Shown here one piece after another: positions 14,742-23,463 of a stretch of DNA of 64,000 bases. Under the pieces are notes generated by a model. That model saw nothing but the letters and a program-made list of their open reading frames with translations. It searched no databases and was not told the origin of the DNA. Within the stretch, counting starts at the first letter, position 1, and the number at the start of each line of letters is the position of its first letter. This DNA is from DASRIA01 sp035650255. GTDB taxonomy: Bacteria; Actinomycetota; Thermoleophilia; Solirubrobacterales; JBBDJG01. The translations under genes and the position numbers were made by a program. Location: assembly GCA_035650255.1 (NCBI GenBank), contig DASRIA010000017.1, forward strand, positions 1 through 64,000. Direction: 5' to 3'.

Positions 14742-16349
14742 CTAGATCGAGTTCGGCAGGGAGTCGATCGTGCCCGACCCGCCGCCGTCGCTCTCGCCGT
14801 CCTGAGGAGCGCCCGAGCCACCGGAGTCGGACGAAGGCGGCGGAGCCTCGTCGACCGGAGGCACGGGATCGACCGCGGGCGGCACGGGATCCGGGGGAAC
14901 CTCCACCGCGGGCAGCTCGGTGACGACTTCCGTCACCGGCTCCGGCTCCGGCGAGCTGGCGGCGGCCGAGTCGAACAGCTGAGACTCGGCGGGCGCAACG
15001 CTCTCCGTCGCGGGCGGCTCTGCGGCGGCCGGCTCCGGCTCCGGCTCGGCCGGCGCCGCTGCGGGCTCCTCGACCGGGGCGGGCGTCGCGGACAGCGCGG
15101 TCGCGGCGGGGAGGATCGCCGCGGGCGGGCCGGCTGTGAGCGGTGCGAGGGACAGGGGCATGGGATGGGTGAACACGGCTCCCGGGCGGGCCGGCACGAT
15201 GCCCGGCGCGGGTGCGCCGGCCACGCGCTTCGCGGCAGTGGGCGCGGGGACGGGCTTGTCGGTGTGCGTCCCGTTCGCGACGAAGCCGCCGCCGCTCACG
15301 ACCGCCGCTGCGGCCACGACCGCCGCCGCCTTCTGGATCGCCGTGGCGGCGTGCTCGACGCTCGCCCCGGCCGACACGGTCACATGCGTGATCGCCGCGT
15401 GTGCGTGAGTCGCAAATGAGCTGCCGGCGGTGGTCGCGGACGACGTCAGCTGTCCCGACTCCGAGGAGATCCGGCCGGTCTCCTCCGTGCGCCGGTTGAG
15501 GAAGCCGGGCAGCGGCAGCAGGGCGGCGACGCGCGACAGGCCGGCACGCACACCCCGGCGCTCGGCCGCGAGCACCGGCCCGAGTCCCATCACGAGCGCA
15601 TCGCGGCGGCATCCCGCGCAGCTGTCGAGGTGACGCAGCAGCCTGCGCCGGTCGCTGCTCCGGCCGACCCCTTCGGCCGTCTGGGCCATCACGGTCCGCA
15701 TGCGCACGCAGCGTGCGCCGGTCGAGATCTCGCCGTACTCGGTGCGCAGCGCCCGGCGGGCCCGGAAGAGCAGGCTTTCGACCGCGGAGCGGGAGGTGCC
15801 CGTCCGCGTCGCGATCTCGTCGTAGGACAGGCCCTCGAGCTCGCGCAGCACCAGGATCTCGGCCTGCGTTCCGGGGAGGTCGCCCAGCGCCTGGCGCAGG
15901 TTGTCGAAGTTCTCCTTCTGCGTCAGCGCCGCGTGGCTCGACGGCTGCCGGAACAGCCGGATCTCCTCGGAGGGCGGGATCCCGTCCGAGTCGAAGGGAA
16001 CCTCCTCGCCCTTCCAGCGCCTGCGCATGTGGTCGATGCAGGCGTTGTGGGCGATGCGATACAGCCACGGCTTGAAGCCCGCGGGCCGGTCGAGCGTGCC
16101 GATGCCGCGCAGCGCGGAGATGAAGATCTCCTGCACCACGTCCTCGGCGCGGCCGTCGTCGCGCAGGGTGCGGCCCGCGTAGCGGGCAATCTCCGGCCGG
16201 TAGCGCTGGAAGAGGACCGCAAACGCTTCCGCGCTTCCGGATTTGGCCGCCGCGACGAGCCGGTCGTCCGTGGCCTCGGGCGAGATCGCCGTCACGTCTG
16301 CCGTCTTCACGATTCGGTTTTCCCCCTGCCCGGTCGAGCCGGGCCCCAT
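14742..16349 (-). CDS. ECF sigma factor fused to a zinc anti-sigma-like motif, membrane helix and Pro-rich tail
   Basis: A 535-residue protein. Residues about 30-205 are a complete ECF sigma factor: region 2 with AEDVVQEIFISALRGIGTLD and PWLYRIAHNACIDHMRRR, and region 4 with LRELEGLSYDEIATRTGTSR. Next, H240-x3-C244-x2-C247 reproduces the zinc-binding HxxxCxxC motif of ZAS anti-sigma factors. Then come an Ala/Val-rich hydrophobic segment near residue 340 (AAAVVAAAAVVSGGGFVA) and about 150 residues rich in Pro, Glu and Ala, presumably outside the membrane. Sigma factor and likely inhibitor are thus one polypeptide, so release may need proteolysis. The ATG at 16349 has AGGA upstream; GTG at 16310 is the alternative. 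Confidence 0.86.
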   Translation of the reverse strand: MGPGSTGQGENRIVKTADVTAISPEATDDRLVAAAKSGSAEAFAVLFQRYRPEIARYAGRTLRDDGRAEDVVQEIFISALRGIGTLDRPAGFKPWLYRIAHNACIDHMRRRWKGEEVPFDSDGIPPSEEIRLFRQPSSHAALTQKENFDNLRQALGDLPGTQAEILVLRELEGLSYDEIATRTGTSRSAVESLLFRARRALRTEYGEISTGARCVRMRTVMAQTAEGVGRSSDRRRLLRHLDSCAGCRRDALVMGLGPVLAAERRGVRAGLSRVAALLPLPGFLNRRTEETGRISSESGQLTSSATTAGSSFATHAHAAITHVTVSAGASVEHAATAIQKAAAVVAAAAVVSGGGFVANGTHTDKPVPAPTAAKRVAGAPAPGIVPARPGAVFTHPMPLSLAPLTAGPPAAILPAATALSATPAPVEEPAAAPAEPEPEPAAAEPPATESVAPAESQLFDSAAASSPEPEPVTEVVTELPAVEVPPDPVPPAVDPVPPVDEAPPPSSDSGGSGAPQDGESDGGGSGTIDSLPNSI

Positions 16350-16382
16350 CTGGCGTCCTGTCCGGCAGTGCCGGGTCGCGCG

Positions 16383-16388
16383 ATCATA
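16383..16388 (-). promoter_or_regulatory. -10 element upstream of the ECF sigma gene
   Basis: TATGAT on the minus strand (5 of 6 to consensus) lies 33 nt before the ATG at 16349. No good -35 is found at normal spacing. Confidence 0.35.
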
Positions 16389-16421
16389 CCTGCGGGCAAG
16401 GTGGACTCACAGCAATTAATA

Positions 16422-16452
16422 GGAACTTAACGTGGGGGTCGGCCCCGTAGTT
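16422..16452 (+). promoter_or_regulatory. ECF-type promoter candidate for the adjacent lipoprotein gene
   Basis: GGAACTT at 16422-16428 and CGTAGTT at 16446-16452 are spaced as in promoters read by ECF sigma factors (GGAAC ... CGT). It points toward the lipoprotein gene at 16511 and away from the fused ECF sigma gene, so that sigma factor may drive the lipoprotein. Confidence 0.42.
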
Positions 16453-16510
16453 GTAGAGACGTCGTAGGTCGACTCGCGACACTCCCTGCCGGTAGGGTTC
16501 CGGCCGTCCA

Positions 16511-17062
16511 GTGACCCGGCTCGTGTCCTTCCATATCCGGTCCCGCGCCACGTGGGCCGCCGCCGTGCTCGCCTTCACGCTGGCCGCATCCGGATGCGGC
16601 GGCGACGACGAGGGGTCGACCGCGCCGGCCGACGACCAGCAGACCGTCGAGGCGGTCGTGAAGAAGATCGAGGTCGCCGCGGGCCGCATCGCGAACAACA
16701 CGCCGGACCGCAACCTGCCCGGCCCGTACACCTTCAAGGCCGTCTGCCTGTCGCCCGAGGAGGCGCTCGAGTTCGGGACCACACGCGACGCCGTCCAGTG
16801 CCACATCGAGGCGTTCACCCAGAAGAACGCATATGTCTGGAGCGAGGACTGGCGGGTCCCCGTCCAGGACGGGCAGCCCGGGGAGCCGGAGATCGTGGGG
16901 GAGTACCGGATCAGGAACTTCCTGCGCAAGGACCACAGGCTGAACTGCACCGGCGGGGAGACGCCCCAGGAGCGCTGCACCGGCATCTACCGCACGCCCC
17001 CGGAGGGAAGCGGGGCCGCGCCGCCGCCGGGCACGCCGGCGCCAGTCCCCAACGCGCCCTAG
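16511..17062 (+). CDS. Putative lipoprotein of unknown function
   Basis: A 183-residue protein with a lipoprotein signal peptide (TWAAAVLAFTLAASGCGGDD, lipobox ASGC). An acidic linker follows, then a globular part with VKKIEVAAGRIANNTPD, FKAVCLSPEEALEFG and IVGEYRIRNFLRKDHRLNC, including three more Cys that may pair outside the cell. The tail is Pro- and Gly-rich. No family is recognised. The GTG at 16511 begins the signal peptide. Upstream are a GGAACTT/CGTAGTT pair typical of ECF promoters and a nearer TAGGGT hexamer. The divergent neighbour is the fused ECF sigma factor, so the lipoprotein is a candidate target. Confidence 0.72.
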   Translation: MTRLVSFHIRSRATWAAAVLAFTLAASGCGGDDEGSTAPADDQQTVEAVVKKIEVAAGRIANNTPDRNLPGPYTFKAVCLSPEEALEFGTTRDAVQCHIEAFTQKNAYVWSEDWRVPVQDGQPGEPEIVGEYRIRNFLRKDHRLNCTGGETPQERCTGIYRTPPEGSGAAPPPGTPAPVPNAP

Positions 17063-17067
17063 GGGAC

Positions 17068-18138
17068 TCAGAGGCCGCGCACCCGGTCGGCCACGCTGCC
17101 GGCCGCGAGCGCCAGGCGCGACGCCGGGCGCCCGTTGCCGACCATCATCCAGCGGCAGTACCGGTCGGTGGCGCCGTACCAGTACTTGTAGTCCTCGTCG
17201 CCGACCATCAGGTCGTAGTAGGTGCGGCCGGCCGCAATGCTCTCGCGAATGCTCTCACCGATCGCGAGCTTGCCGAGCCCGAGGTGCGCCGCGTCGGGTT
17301 CGTACGCGCCCATCCACGAGTAGTAGCGCTGTGAGTCCATCAGGTTGACCTCGATGCCGACCACCACCCCGTCGTGCCGGAACTCCCACACCTGCGCGAG
17401 CCCCGCGGGCACCAGCTCGACCACCAAGTCGCGCATGAAGTCCCGGAAGCGCGCGCTGGCATGCTCGGGGTCCATGGCCTTGGTCCGGCTGCGCCACCAC
17501 CGCACCCGGATCTCCTGCCACCGGTCGACGGCCGTGCGCAGCTCGCCGGGCTCGGTCACGGGCCGCAGCTCGATGTGGCCCTCGTCGAGCCGTCGCATGT
17601 GGCGCCGCAGGTCCTTGCGGCGCTTCCTCGGGAGCTCCTCGAGATAGCGCTCGAAGGACTCCGGCAGCTCGATCCCCGGATACGGGGTCGGCCGTCGCAC
17701 CCGGACACGCAGCCCCGCGGCGCGCAGGGCGCGCTCGAAGTCCGAGCCCCCCGGCAGGCCGCCGAGCAGCAGCGCGTTCCATTCGCCCGCATGCGCGCGA
17801 ATGGCGGCGGCCACCTCTGCCATGACCGCCGCGCGCGCGGCGGGGAGCGCGAGCACGCACCAGTAGTTGGACGGCGGGCGGCCGAGCTCCGTCAGCACCC
17901 GGAAGGGACCGCGCCGGGCCGTCGCCAGCGGCGCCAGTCCGACCAGGCGATCCCCGTCGCGCACGGTCACGATCCACGGGTCCGCGCCCCGCGCCCAGTG
18001 CGGCCACCATGCGCGCGCCCAGCCGGCGGACGAGAAGGGAGTGGCCTCGGGGTCCGACCGGAACAGCTCGTCCCATTCCGGGAGCAGGGGATCGAGCGCG
18101 GCGCGGTGAACGTCCGTGCGCACGCCTCCGGGGGCCAC
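17068..18138 (-). CDS. GNAT-fold acyltransferase of the CelD/BcsL (FemAB-like) group
   Basis: A 356-residue protein matching the Acetyltransf_6 layout. The N-terminal half contains FSSAGWARAWWPHWARGADP and DRLVGLAPLATARR, the middle has SFERYLEELPRKRRKDLRRH, and the C-terminal acyl-CoA-binding half has VWEFRHDGVVVGIEVNLM, YYSWMGAYEPDAAHLGLGKL and YYDLMVGDEDYKYWYG. Such proteins are tied to exopolysaccharide acylation or aminoacyl transfer to envelope precursors. GTG at 18138 follows the ATP-grasp gene by 19 nt, so the two probably form an operon that modifies an envelope component. Confidence 0.84.
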   Translation of the reverse strand: MAPGGVRTDVHRAALDPLLPEWDELFRSDPEATPFSSAGWARAWWPHWARGADPWIVTVRDGDRLVGLAPLATARRGPFRVLTELGRPPSNYWCVLALPAARAAVMAEVAAAIRAHAGEWNALLLGGLPGGSDFERALRAAGLRVRVRRPTPYPGIELPESFERYLEELPRKRRKDLRRHMRRLDEGHIELRPVTEPGELRTAVDRWQEIRVRWWRSRTKAMDPEHASARFRDFMRDLVVELVPAGLAQVWEFRHDGVVVGIEVNLMDSQRYYSWMGAYEPDAAHLGLGKLAIGESIRESIAAGRTYYDLMVGDEDYKYWYGATDRYCRWMMVGNGRPASRLALAAGSVADRVRGL

Positions 18139-18157
18139 TAGGCGACGCGGGCGACCT

Positions 18158-19381
18158 TCACCGCGTGTGCGTGCGCAGGCCGGTCAGCCGCAGCCCGCGG
18201 TCGACCACCGCCTGGCCGCTGAGCAGCAGGCCGGGGACCGGGTCGCCCGCCGCCCACGAGGCGCCGGCGCTCGGCCGCGGCGCGCGCGAGATCAGCCGCC
18301 GCGGCGCGCCGCGAGCGGCTGCCGCGAAGTCCGCCTCGAGCCACCGGTAGGTGACGCCCACGCGGTATCGCCCAGGGCTGCCGAGGTTGCGGCCCACGGT
18401 GACCGCATGCCACAGCGCGGGGAGGTTGGTCCCGCACGCGACGGCGAGCGGGAGGCAGCGGTAGAACCGCGGGTTGACGTCCAGCAGCACGGGCCCCCGC
18501 GGCGTATCGACGAAGTCGACCTGCGCCAGGCCCCAGAAGCCGATGTCGGCGAGCATCGACGCCGTGCGGTACACGAGCTCCTCGTCGGGCTCGACGCTGG
18601 TCGCCAGCGCGATCGACCCAGCGGCCGACGGCCACGTGCGGCGAGTGACGTGCTGGAACCGCGCCGCGGTGCCTCCCTCGCGGTCCAGCACCAGCTCGAG
18701 CGACACGATCGGCCCGCGCGCCCGCTCCTGGACCAGGAGCTGCTCTTCGCCGGCCACCGGCTCGAGCAGCGCGTCGAGCTGGTGCTCGTCCCGGACGAGC
18801 TTCGCCGTCTTCAGCGTGCTCACCGGGCGGGCCGGCTTCACGACCACGGGGCGCCCGAAGCGGGATCCGCGGAGCTCCCGCGCGGGTCCGCTGAACAGGA
18901 GCTCGGGCGTGTCGATGCCGGCAGCCGACGCGGTGCGCATGAGGCGCCCCTTGTCGCGCACGCGGTCCAGGATCCGCGCTGCGGGAAACGGCAGGATGAC
19001 TCCGTCCCAGCCGGAGCTGTCGGCGAGCATCGCATCGATCGTCTCCTCCCGGCTCGGGAACATCACCAGCGGCCCGCGCTCGGCGGCCAGCTCCCGCAGG
19101 CGGCCGGCGTAGCCGGCCGGGTCATCCACGACGCTCGGCAGGACGGCGCGTTCCGCCGTGTACCTGGACCACAAGCCGGCGGCGGTCCAGGCCGGGCCCG
19201 CTGCCAGCACGCTCAGGCCGGCGCCGCCAAGTCCCCTGATGCCGGCCACGGCGGCGTTCAGGTGGGCGTCCGGCACGAGCGCGTCGAGATGACCGATCGC
19301 GCGTTCGGCAGGCGGGCGGCGCGGAACCCGCGTCGTGCGCTCTCGCACACCCGTGGTGGAAGTCGAAAAGGCGGAGGTCAT
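18158..19381 (-). CDS. ATP-grasp domain protein (carboxylate-amine/thiol ligase type)
   Basis: A 407-residue ATP-grasp enzyme. Residues about 35-110 form the N-terminal Rossmann-like part (NAAVAGIRGLGGAGLSVLAA, LVMFPSREETIDAML). The ATP-binding core has RPVVVKPARPVSTLKTAKLV (nucleotide-binding Lys), EEQLLVQERARGPIVSLELV, and metal-binding acidic and Asn residues in AQVDFVDTPRGPVLLDVNPR. These enzymes join a carboxylate to an amine or thiol via an acyl phosphate; the substrate cannot be read. The next gene downstream is a GNAT acyltransferase, a common partnership in envelope or small-molecule tailoring. No Shine-Dalgarno sequence precedes the ATG. Confidence 0.83.
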   Translation of the reverse strand: MTSAFSTSTTGVRERTTRVPRRPPAERAIGHLDALVPDAHLNAAVAGIRGLGGAGLSVLAAGPAWTAAGLWSRYTAERAVLPSVVDDPAGYAGRLRELAAERGPLVMFPSREETIDAMLADSSGWDGVILPFPAARILDRVRDKGRLMRTASAAGIDTPELLFSGPARELRGSRFGRPVVVKPARPVSTLKTAKLVRDEHQLDALLEPVAGEEQLLVQERARGPIVSLELVLDREGGTAARFQHVTRRTWPSAAGSIALATSVEPDEELVYRTASMLADIGFWGLAQVDFVDTPRGPVLLDVNPRFYRCLPLAVACGTNLPALWHAVTVGRNLGSPGRYRVGVTYRWLEADFAAAARGAPRRLISRAPRPSAGASWAAGDPVPGLLLSGQAVVDRGLRLTGLRTHTR

Positions 19382-19441
19382 CGGGGGTTAGACCCTATCC
19401 GCGGAGCTGAGAGCTTCGGGCGAATGTCCTGCAAGCAGGCA

Positions 19442-21919
19442 TCACGGGACGAAGAGGCCCTGCTTGAGGAACAGGGTGTTGCCCGGCGTGGACGCCTGTC
19501 CGTCGGGGCCGCCGTCCGACACGCGCACGTCCTCCATCGCCCAGATCGTGCGCTTGGCCTCGGACACCATTCCGGGGAGCACGGCGTCCGCGCTCGTGGC
19601 GATGGAACACGCGGCTCCGGTCGAGACGTCCGCGCTGATCGCGCACGGGATGGTGAAGCTCAGCGGCATGTCGCTGACCGTTCCGGCCTCGTTCTGCGCC
19701 GGTCCGTTGAGCCGGTCGGTGACTCGCAGCATCACCGTTCCCACCAGCTCGCCCGGGTAGTCGGCCAGCGTCGGGCGCACGCGGACGTCGTTGACGGTGA
19801 ACCCGATCACGACGTCCGCCTCGTCCGTCGCAGTGCCACCGTCGCCCGACAGCGCCAGGAACTGCGCTCCGCTCGACATGTTCGCGGTCTGTGCGTTCAC
19901 ATCCGGGGTTCCCGTCGTCAGGTAGAGCGACGTCTGCTGTGGCGGCGCGCACGATGGGAACGTCAGGGTGGGGCCGTGGGTGCGGTTCGGCGACACGCAT
20001 TGCGCGTATGCGGGCACCAGCGAGACCTTCACCGGCGATGCGTTGCGGGGCCGCACGTAGCCGCGCTGGTTCACGAACGTGCACGTGACCGCCTCGCCGG
20101 CCTCGAGGTCGATCGCGGCCGGGGGACTGCCGTCGTCGCAGACGGCGCTCACCTGGCTCCACCCGGTGGGCAGGGTCTGGGCGACCGAATAGCCGCCCCC
20201 GGGGGAGAGGTCACCGAAGGCGCGGGTGTTCGACAGCGACCCGTCGGAGTCGTCGTCCAGCTGGAAGGCCGGCGGCGCCAGCCCGCCGGCGGTCGTGAAG
20301 CCGAAGTCCTGCGGGTCGTCGGGAAGCGAGTCCAGCACCACGGTGAGGCTGGCCGGCACGTTGGCCGAGTAGACGTCCGCGACCCCGTCCGTGTCGGCCG
20401 GCAGCAGCGACTCGGCGGTGCGGAAGAAGACGCGCTCTCCCCCCGGCGAGACTGCCCTGACCGTCGCGTCGAACACGCCGTTGCCGCCGGTCGCCCCGCG
20501 GCTCAGGTGGTGGGTGGCGCCGGCGTGGCGCTCGTAGACGTCGGCACTCGAGTCCGCATCCGAGGCGTCGAGAGACTCATAGGTCTCGAAGAAGACGCGC
20601 GTGCCGTCGTCCGAGATGCCGCCGAGCGAGGCGTGCATCGGGCCGTTGCCCCCGGCCGGGCCGAGCGAAACGCGGGTGAGCCCGCCGCCCGTGTACTCGT
20701 AGACGTCCTGGTACTTGTCGGTGTCGCCCGCGACGAGCGCCTCCTCGCTGCGGATGAATGCGCGGCTGCCGTCCGCCGACGCCGCCGCCAGATAGGCGGG
20801 CGTGGCGACGGTGTCGTTGCCGCCCGGGGACACGAGCGTGAGAGAGCCGCCCGCGCTGCGGTACACGTCGTTCTGCGTGTCGCGGTCGACCGGGTTCGGG
20901 ATCAGCTTCTCCACGGTGTCGATGAAGACCGTCGACCCGTCCTCGGAGATCCCGGCGAGCGTGGCGTTCCCATTACCGTTCCCTCCGCTGGGCCCCACCG
21001 AGTGGATGGACGTCGCCCCTCCCGCGCGCTCGTAGACGTCCACGCCGTCGTCGGTGTCGGACGCGAGCAGCGACTCGCGCGTGTGGAAGAACACCTTCGT
21101 GCCGTCCAGCGAGCTGTCGGCGTAGGAGGCGGGGTCGGATCCGTTGCCCCCGGCCGGGCCGGTGGAGACGAGCGTGGTGACACCGCCGGCTTGCTCGTAG
21201 ACGTCCTGCACGACGTCGGTGTCCCCGGCGACGAGCGGCTCGTTGGTGTGGAAGAAGGCCCGGGCGCCGTCGTCACTGAGGCCCACCAGCTCCGCGCCCG
21301 GGGTGCCGTTGCCCCCGGCGGGCCCCGTCGACACGAGCGCCGTGCTCCCGCCCGCGCGCTCGTAGACATCGGTCGAGGCGTCCGTGTCGCCGGCCGTGAG
21401 CGACCCGCGGGTGGAGAAGAAGGCGCGTGTGCCGTCCGCGGAAGCGCCCGCGAAGTAGGCGTCGAAGGCGCCGGTGGCGCCGGCTCCGGGGCCGGTCGAG
21501 ATCAGCGTCGTGGTGCTTGCCACGCGGACGTAGACGTCCAGCGAGTTGTCGGTGTCCGCCCCCACCAGCTGCTCGTCGGTCTGGAAGAACACGCGGGCGC
21601 CGGCCCGCCGGGCCCCGGCGTAGGTCGCGGGGAAAGCCCCGTTACCGCCGGTCACCCCCGCGGAGTGCAAGGTGGTCGTGCCGGCGCCGCGCGAGTACAC
21701 GTCCAGGGCGGCGTCGGTGTCGTCCGCTGTGAGCGGCTCGCCGGTGGACACCAGGACACGGCTGCCGCCGTCCAGCACGCCGGTCACGTCGGCGGGGAAC
21801 GCGCCGTTCCCGCCCGCGGGACCGACCGACTCGAGCGAGACCTTCGTGTGCTGTCCGTGTGCCGCCGCCGGCAGCGCTGCGAACGCGACGGCGACGGCGA
21901 TCGCCAGGCGCCTTCCCAC
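19442..21919 (-). CDS. Secreted nine-repeat protein with an actinobacterial C-terminal domain
   Basis: An 825-residue secreted protein. A signal peptide (AIAVAVAFAALPAAAHG) is followed by nine repeats of about 55 residues. Each repeat follows the pattern S-x-GPAGGNG ... DGTRVFF-x-T-x-E-x-L ... DTD-x-x-x-DVYER, suggesting a beta-propeller-like fold with Asp-rich loops. Next is a domain with GFTTAGGLAPPAFQLDDDSD and AGEAVTCTFVNQRG, similar to SpaA/prealbumin-like isopeptide domains. The last 197 residues (from VSLVPAYAQCVSPNRTHG to FLKQGLFVP) match the C-terminus of the subtilase encoded at 24231-28664. Function is unknown; a surface or matrix role is likely. The GTG at 21919 starts the signal peptide. 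Confidence 0.78.
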   Translation of the reverse strand: MGRRLAIAVAVAFAALPAAAHGQHTKVSLESVGPAGGNGAFPADVTGVLDGGSRVLVSTGEPLTADDTDAALDVYSRGAGTTTLHSAGVTGGNGAFPATYAGARRAGARVFFQTDEQLVGADTDNSLDVYVRVASTTTLISTGPGAGATGAFDAYFAGASADGTRAFFSTRGSLTAGDTDASTDVYERAGGSTALVSTGPAGGNGTPGAELVGLSDDGARAFFHTNEPLVAGDTDVVQDVYEQAGGVTTLVSTGPAGGNGSDPASYADSSLDGTKVFFHTRESLLASDTDDGVDVYERAGGATSIHSVGPSGGNGNGNATLAGISEDGSTVFIDTVEKLIPNPVDRDTQNDVYRSAGGSLTLVSPGGNDTVATPAYLAAASADGSRAFIRSEEALVAGDTDKYQDVYEYTGGGLTRVSLGPAGGNGPMHASLGGISDDGTRVFFETYESLDASDADSSADVYERHAGATHHLSRGATGGNGVFDATVRAVSPGGERVFFRTAESLLPADTDGVADVYSANVPASLTVVLDSLPDDPQDFGFTTAGGLAPPAFQLDDDSDGSLSNTRAFGDLSPGGGYSVAQTLPTGWSQVSAVCDDGSPPAAIDLEAGEAVTCTFVNQRGYVRPRNASPVKVSLVPAYAQCVSPNRTHGPTLTFPSCAPPQQTSLYLTTGTPDVNAQTANMSSGAQFLALSGDGGTATDEADVVIGFTVNDVRVRPTLADYPGELVGTVMLRVTDRLNGPAQNEAGTVSDMPLSFTIPCAISADVSTGAACSIATSADAVLPGMVSEAKRTIWAMEDVRVSDGGPDGQASTPGNTLFLKQGLFVP

Positions 21920-21994
21920 CGGCCGAGTCTAGTGCGTTTTCCACGTCCCAGAGCCGCATTTGGGCGGCGTTCCCCTGGTAGCCTCAGCTTGAGG

Positions 21995-23392
21995 ATGAGC
22001 GGGGGGCGAAGCGCGCGCCGGCGGCCTCGGCGACCCGGAAGGGGACGGCCGGGGCGAATCCTGGCTGCCGCGTGTGTCGCGGTCGCGGTGATTGCCACCG
22101 GCCCGGAAGCCGCCTCGGCACTGCACGGGCCCGGCCGCCCGAACGTGCTCTTGATCATGACCGACGACCAGCGGGCCGAGGGGACGATGGAGGTCCTGCC
22201 CCAGACCCGTTCGTGGTTCGAGACCGGCGGCACGACGTTCACGCAGGCGTTCGCGACCACACCTGCCTGCTGTCCCTCGCGCGCCTCGGTGTTCTCTGGT
22301 CGTTACGTGCACAACCACGGCGTCCGCACCAACGACTCCTCCCAGGCGCTCGACCAGCGCTTCACGATCCAGGAGTACCTGAAGCAGAGCGGATACCGGA
22401 CGGGCTACTTCGGCAAGTACATGAACGCCTGGAACCTCTTCCGCAACCCGTCGTCCTACGACGACTGGTCGATCACGATCGCCGGCTATTCGCCGATCCG
22501 CGTCAACGAGAACGGAATCGTCAAGGCCGTCTCGCAGTACGCGACGTCGTACTTCAAGGACAACGCGATCCGGTTCATCCAGGAGGCCGAGGCGCAGGAC
22601 GCGACTCCCTGGTTCATGCAGGTGGCCACCACGGCGCCGCATGCGCCTTCCACGCCGGAGCCGCAGTACGCGAACGCCCCCGTGCCGCCGTTCTCCCCGC
22701 CGCCGAACTACCTCGAGGCGGACAAGCGCGACAAGCCGGTGGTGTTCGCCAACTCCGCCGATCCGGCCGGCATCGAGAGCACGCGCGTGCGGCAGCTGCG
22801 GACGCTGATGTCCGTCGACGACCTGGTGGCCGGCGTCTTCTCGACGCTACAGGCCACGGGCGAGGAGTCCAGCACCCTGGCGATCTTCATGTCGGACAAC
22901 GGGTTCCAGTGGGGCGAGCACGGCCTTGCTTCGAAGGGGGATCCATACGACGGCTCGACCAGGATCCCGATGTACGTCCGGTGGCCCGGTCACGTCGTCC
23001 CTGGAGCGACCGACGCGCGGCTGGCCGCCAACATCGACGTCGCACCGACGATCGCAGGTGCGGTCGGGGGCCTCGGTGTCGGCGTCCCGATGGACGGGCG
23101 CAGCATGATCGCGGCCCCGCAGACCCGCTCCCGCCTGCTGCTCGAGTCGCTCGTGCCGGCAGGTGGTCAGGCCTGGAGCGCTTTGCGCACCGCCACCTCG
23201 CACTACATAGAGAACTACGACCCGGCCGACCACCAGTCGATCCGGTTCCGCGAGTACTACGACCTGACGGCCGATCCCTGGGAGCTCGAGAACCTGCTCG
23301 GGGACGGCAACGCGGCCAACGATCCCTCCACGGCAGCGCTTTCGGCGCAGCTCGCGGCCGATCGGGGCTGCGTGGGCAGCAGCTGCCCCTGA
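21995..23392 (+). CDS. Secreted sulfatase
   Basis: A 465-residue sulfatase. The basic N-terminus and ILAAACVAVAVIATGPEAAS form an export signal. RPNVLLIMTDDQR supplies the first metal-binding Asp pair (D57, D58), and C92-C-P-S-R96 in TTPACCPSRASVFSGRY is the CxPxR motif in which C92 would become formylglycine. GYFGKYMN, FMQVATTAPHAPS and FMSDNGFQWGEHGLASKG carry the remaining Lys, His, Asp and Asn active-site residues. Substrates are probably sulfated glycans or organosulfates outside the cell. The ATG has GAGG directly before it. It is divergent from the nine-repeat protein, and no anaerobic sulfatase maturase is visible nearby. Confidence 0.88.
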   Translation: MSGGRSARRRPRRPGRGRPGRILAAACVAVAVIATGPEAASALHGPGRPNVLLIMTDDQRAEGTMEVLPQTRSWFETGGTTFTQAFATTPACCPSRASVFSGRYVHNHGVRTNDSSQALDQRFTIQEYLKQSGYRTGYFGKYMNAWNLFRNPSSYDDWSITIAGYSPIRVNENGIVKAVSQYATSYFKDNAIRFIQEAEAQDATPWFMQVATTAPHAPSTPEPQYANAPVPPFSPPPNYLEADKRDKPVVFANSADPAGIESTRVRQLRTLMSVDDLVAGVFSTLQATGEESSTLAIFMSDNGFQWGEHGLASKGDPYDGSTRIPMYVRWPGHVVPGATDARLAANIDVAPTIAGAVGGLGVGVPMDGRSMIAAPQTRSRLLLESLVPAGGQAWSALRTATSHYIENYDPADHQSIRFREYYDLTADPWELENLLGDGNAANDPSTAALSAQLAADRGCVGSSCP

Positions 23393-23449
23393 GCGCGTGC
23401 ATGCGGCGCTCGCCGCCGCCGAACCAACCACATGTCGAGCCGGTTTGAC

Positions 23450-23455
23450 TATCCT
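23450..23455 (+). promoter_or_regulatory. -10 element of a probable leaderless mRNA (Thr-rich lipoprotein)
   Basis: TATCCT ends eight nt before the ATG at 23464; there is no Shine-Dalgarno sequence. A clear -35 is not visible. Confidence 0.38.
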
Positions 23456-23463
23456 CGCCGGCC

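Noticed and set aside
18116..21994. Plus-strand open frame continuing upstream of the sulfatase for 1290 codons
   Set aside because: It is antisense to two firm minus-strand genes (ATP-grasp and nine-repeat protein), has Arg/Gly/Ala-rich composition typical of high-GC shadow frames and lacks domain motifs. The sulfatase starts at its signal peptide at 21995.
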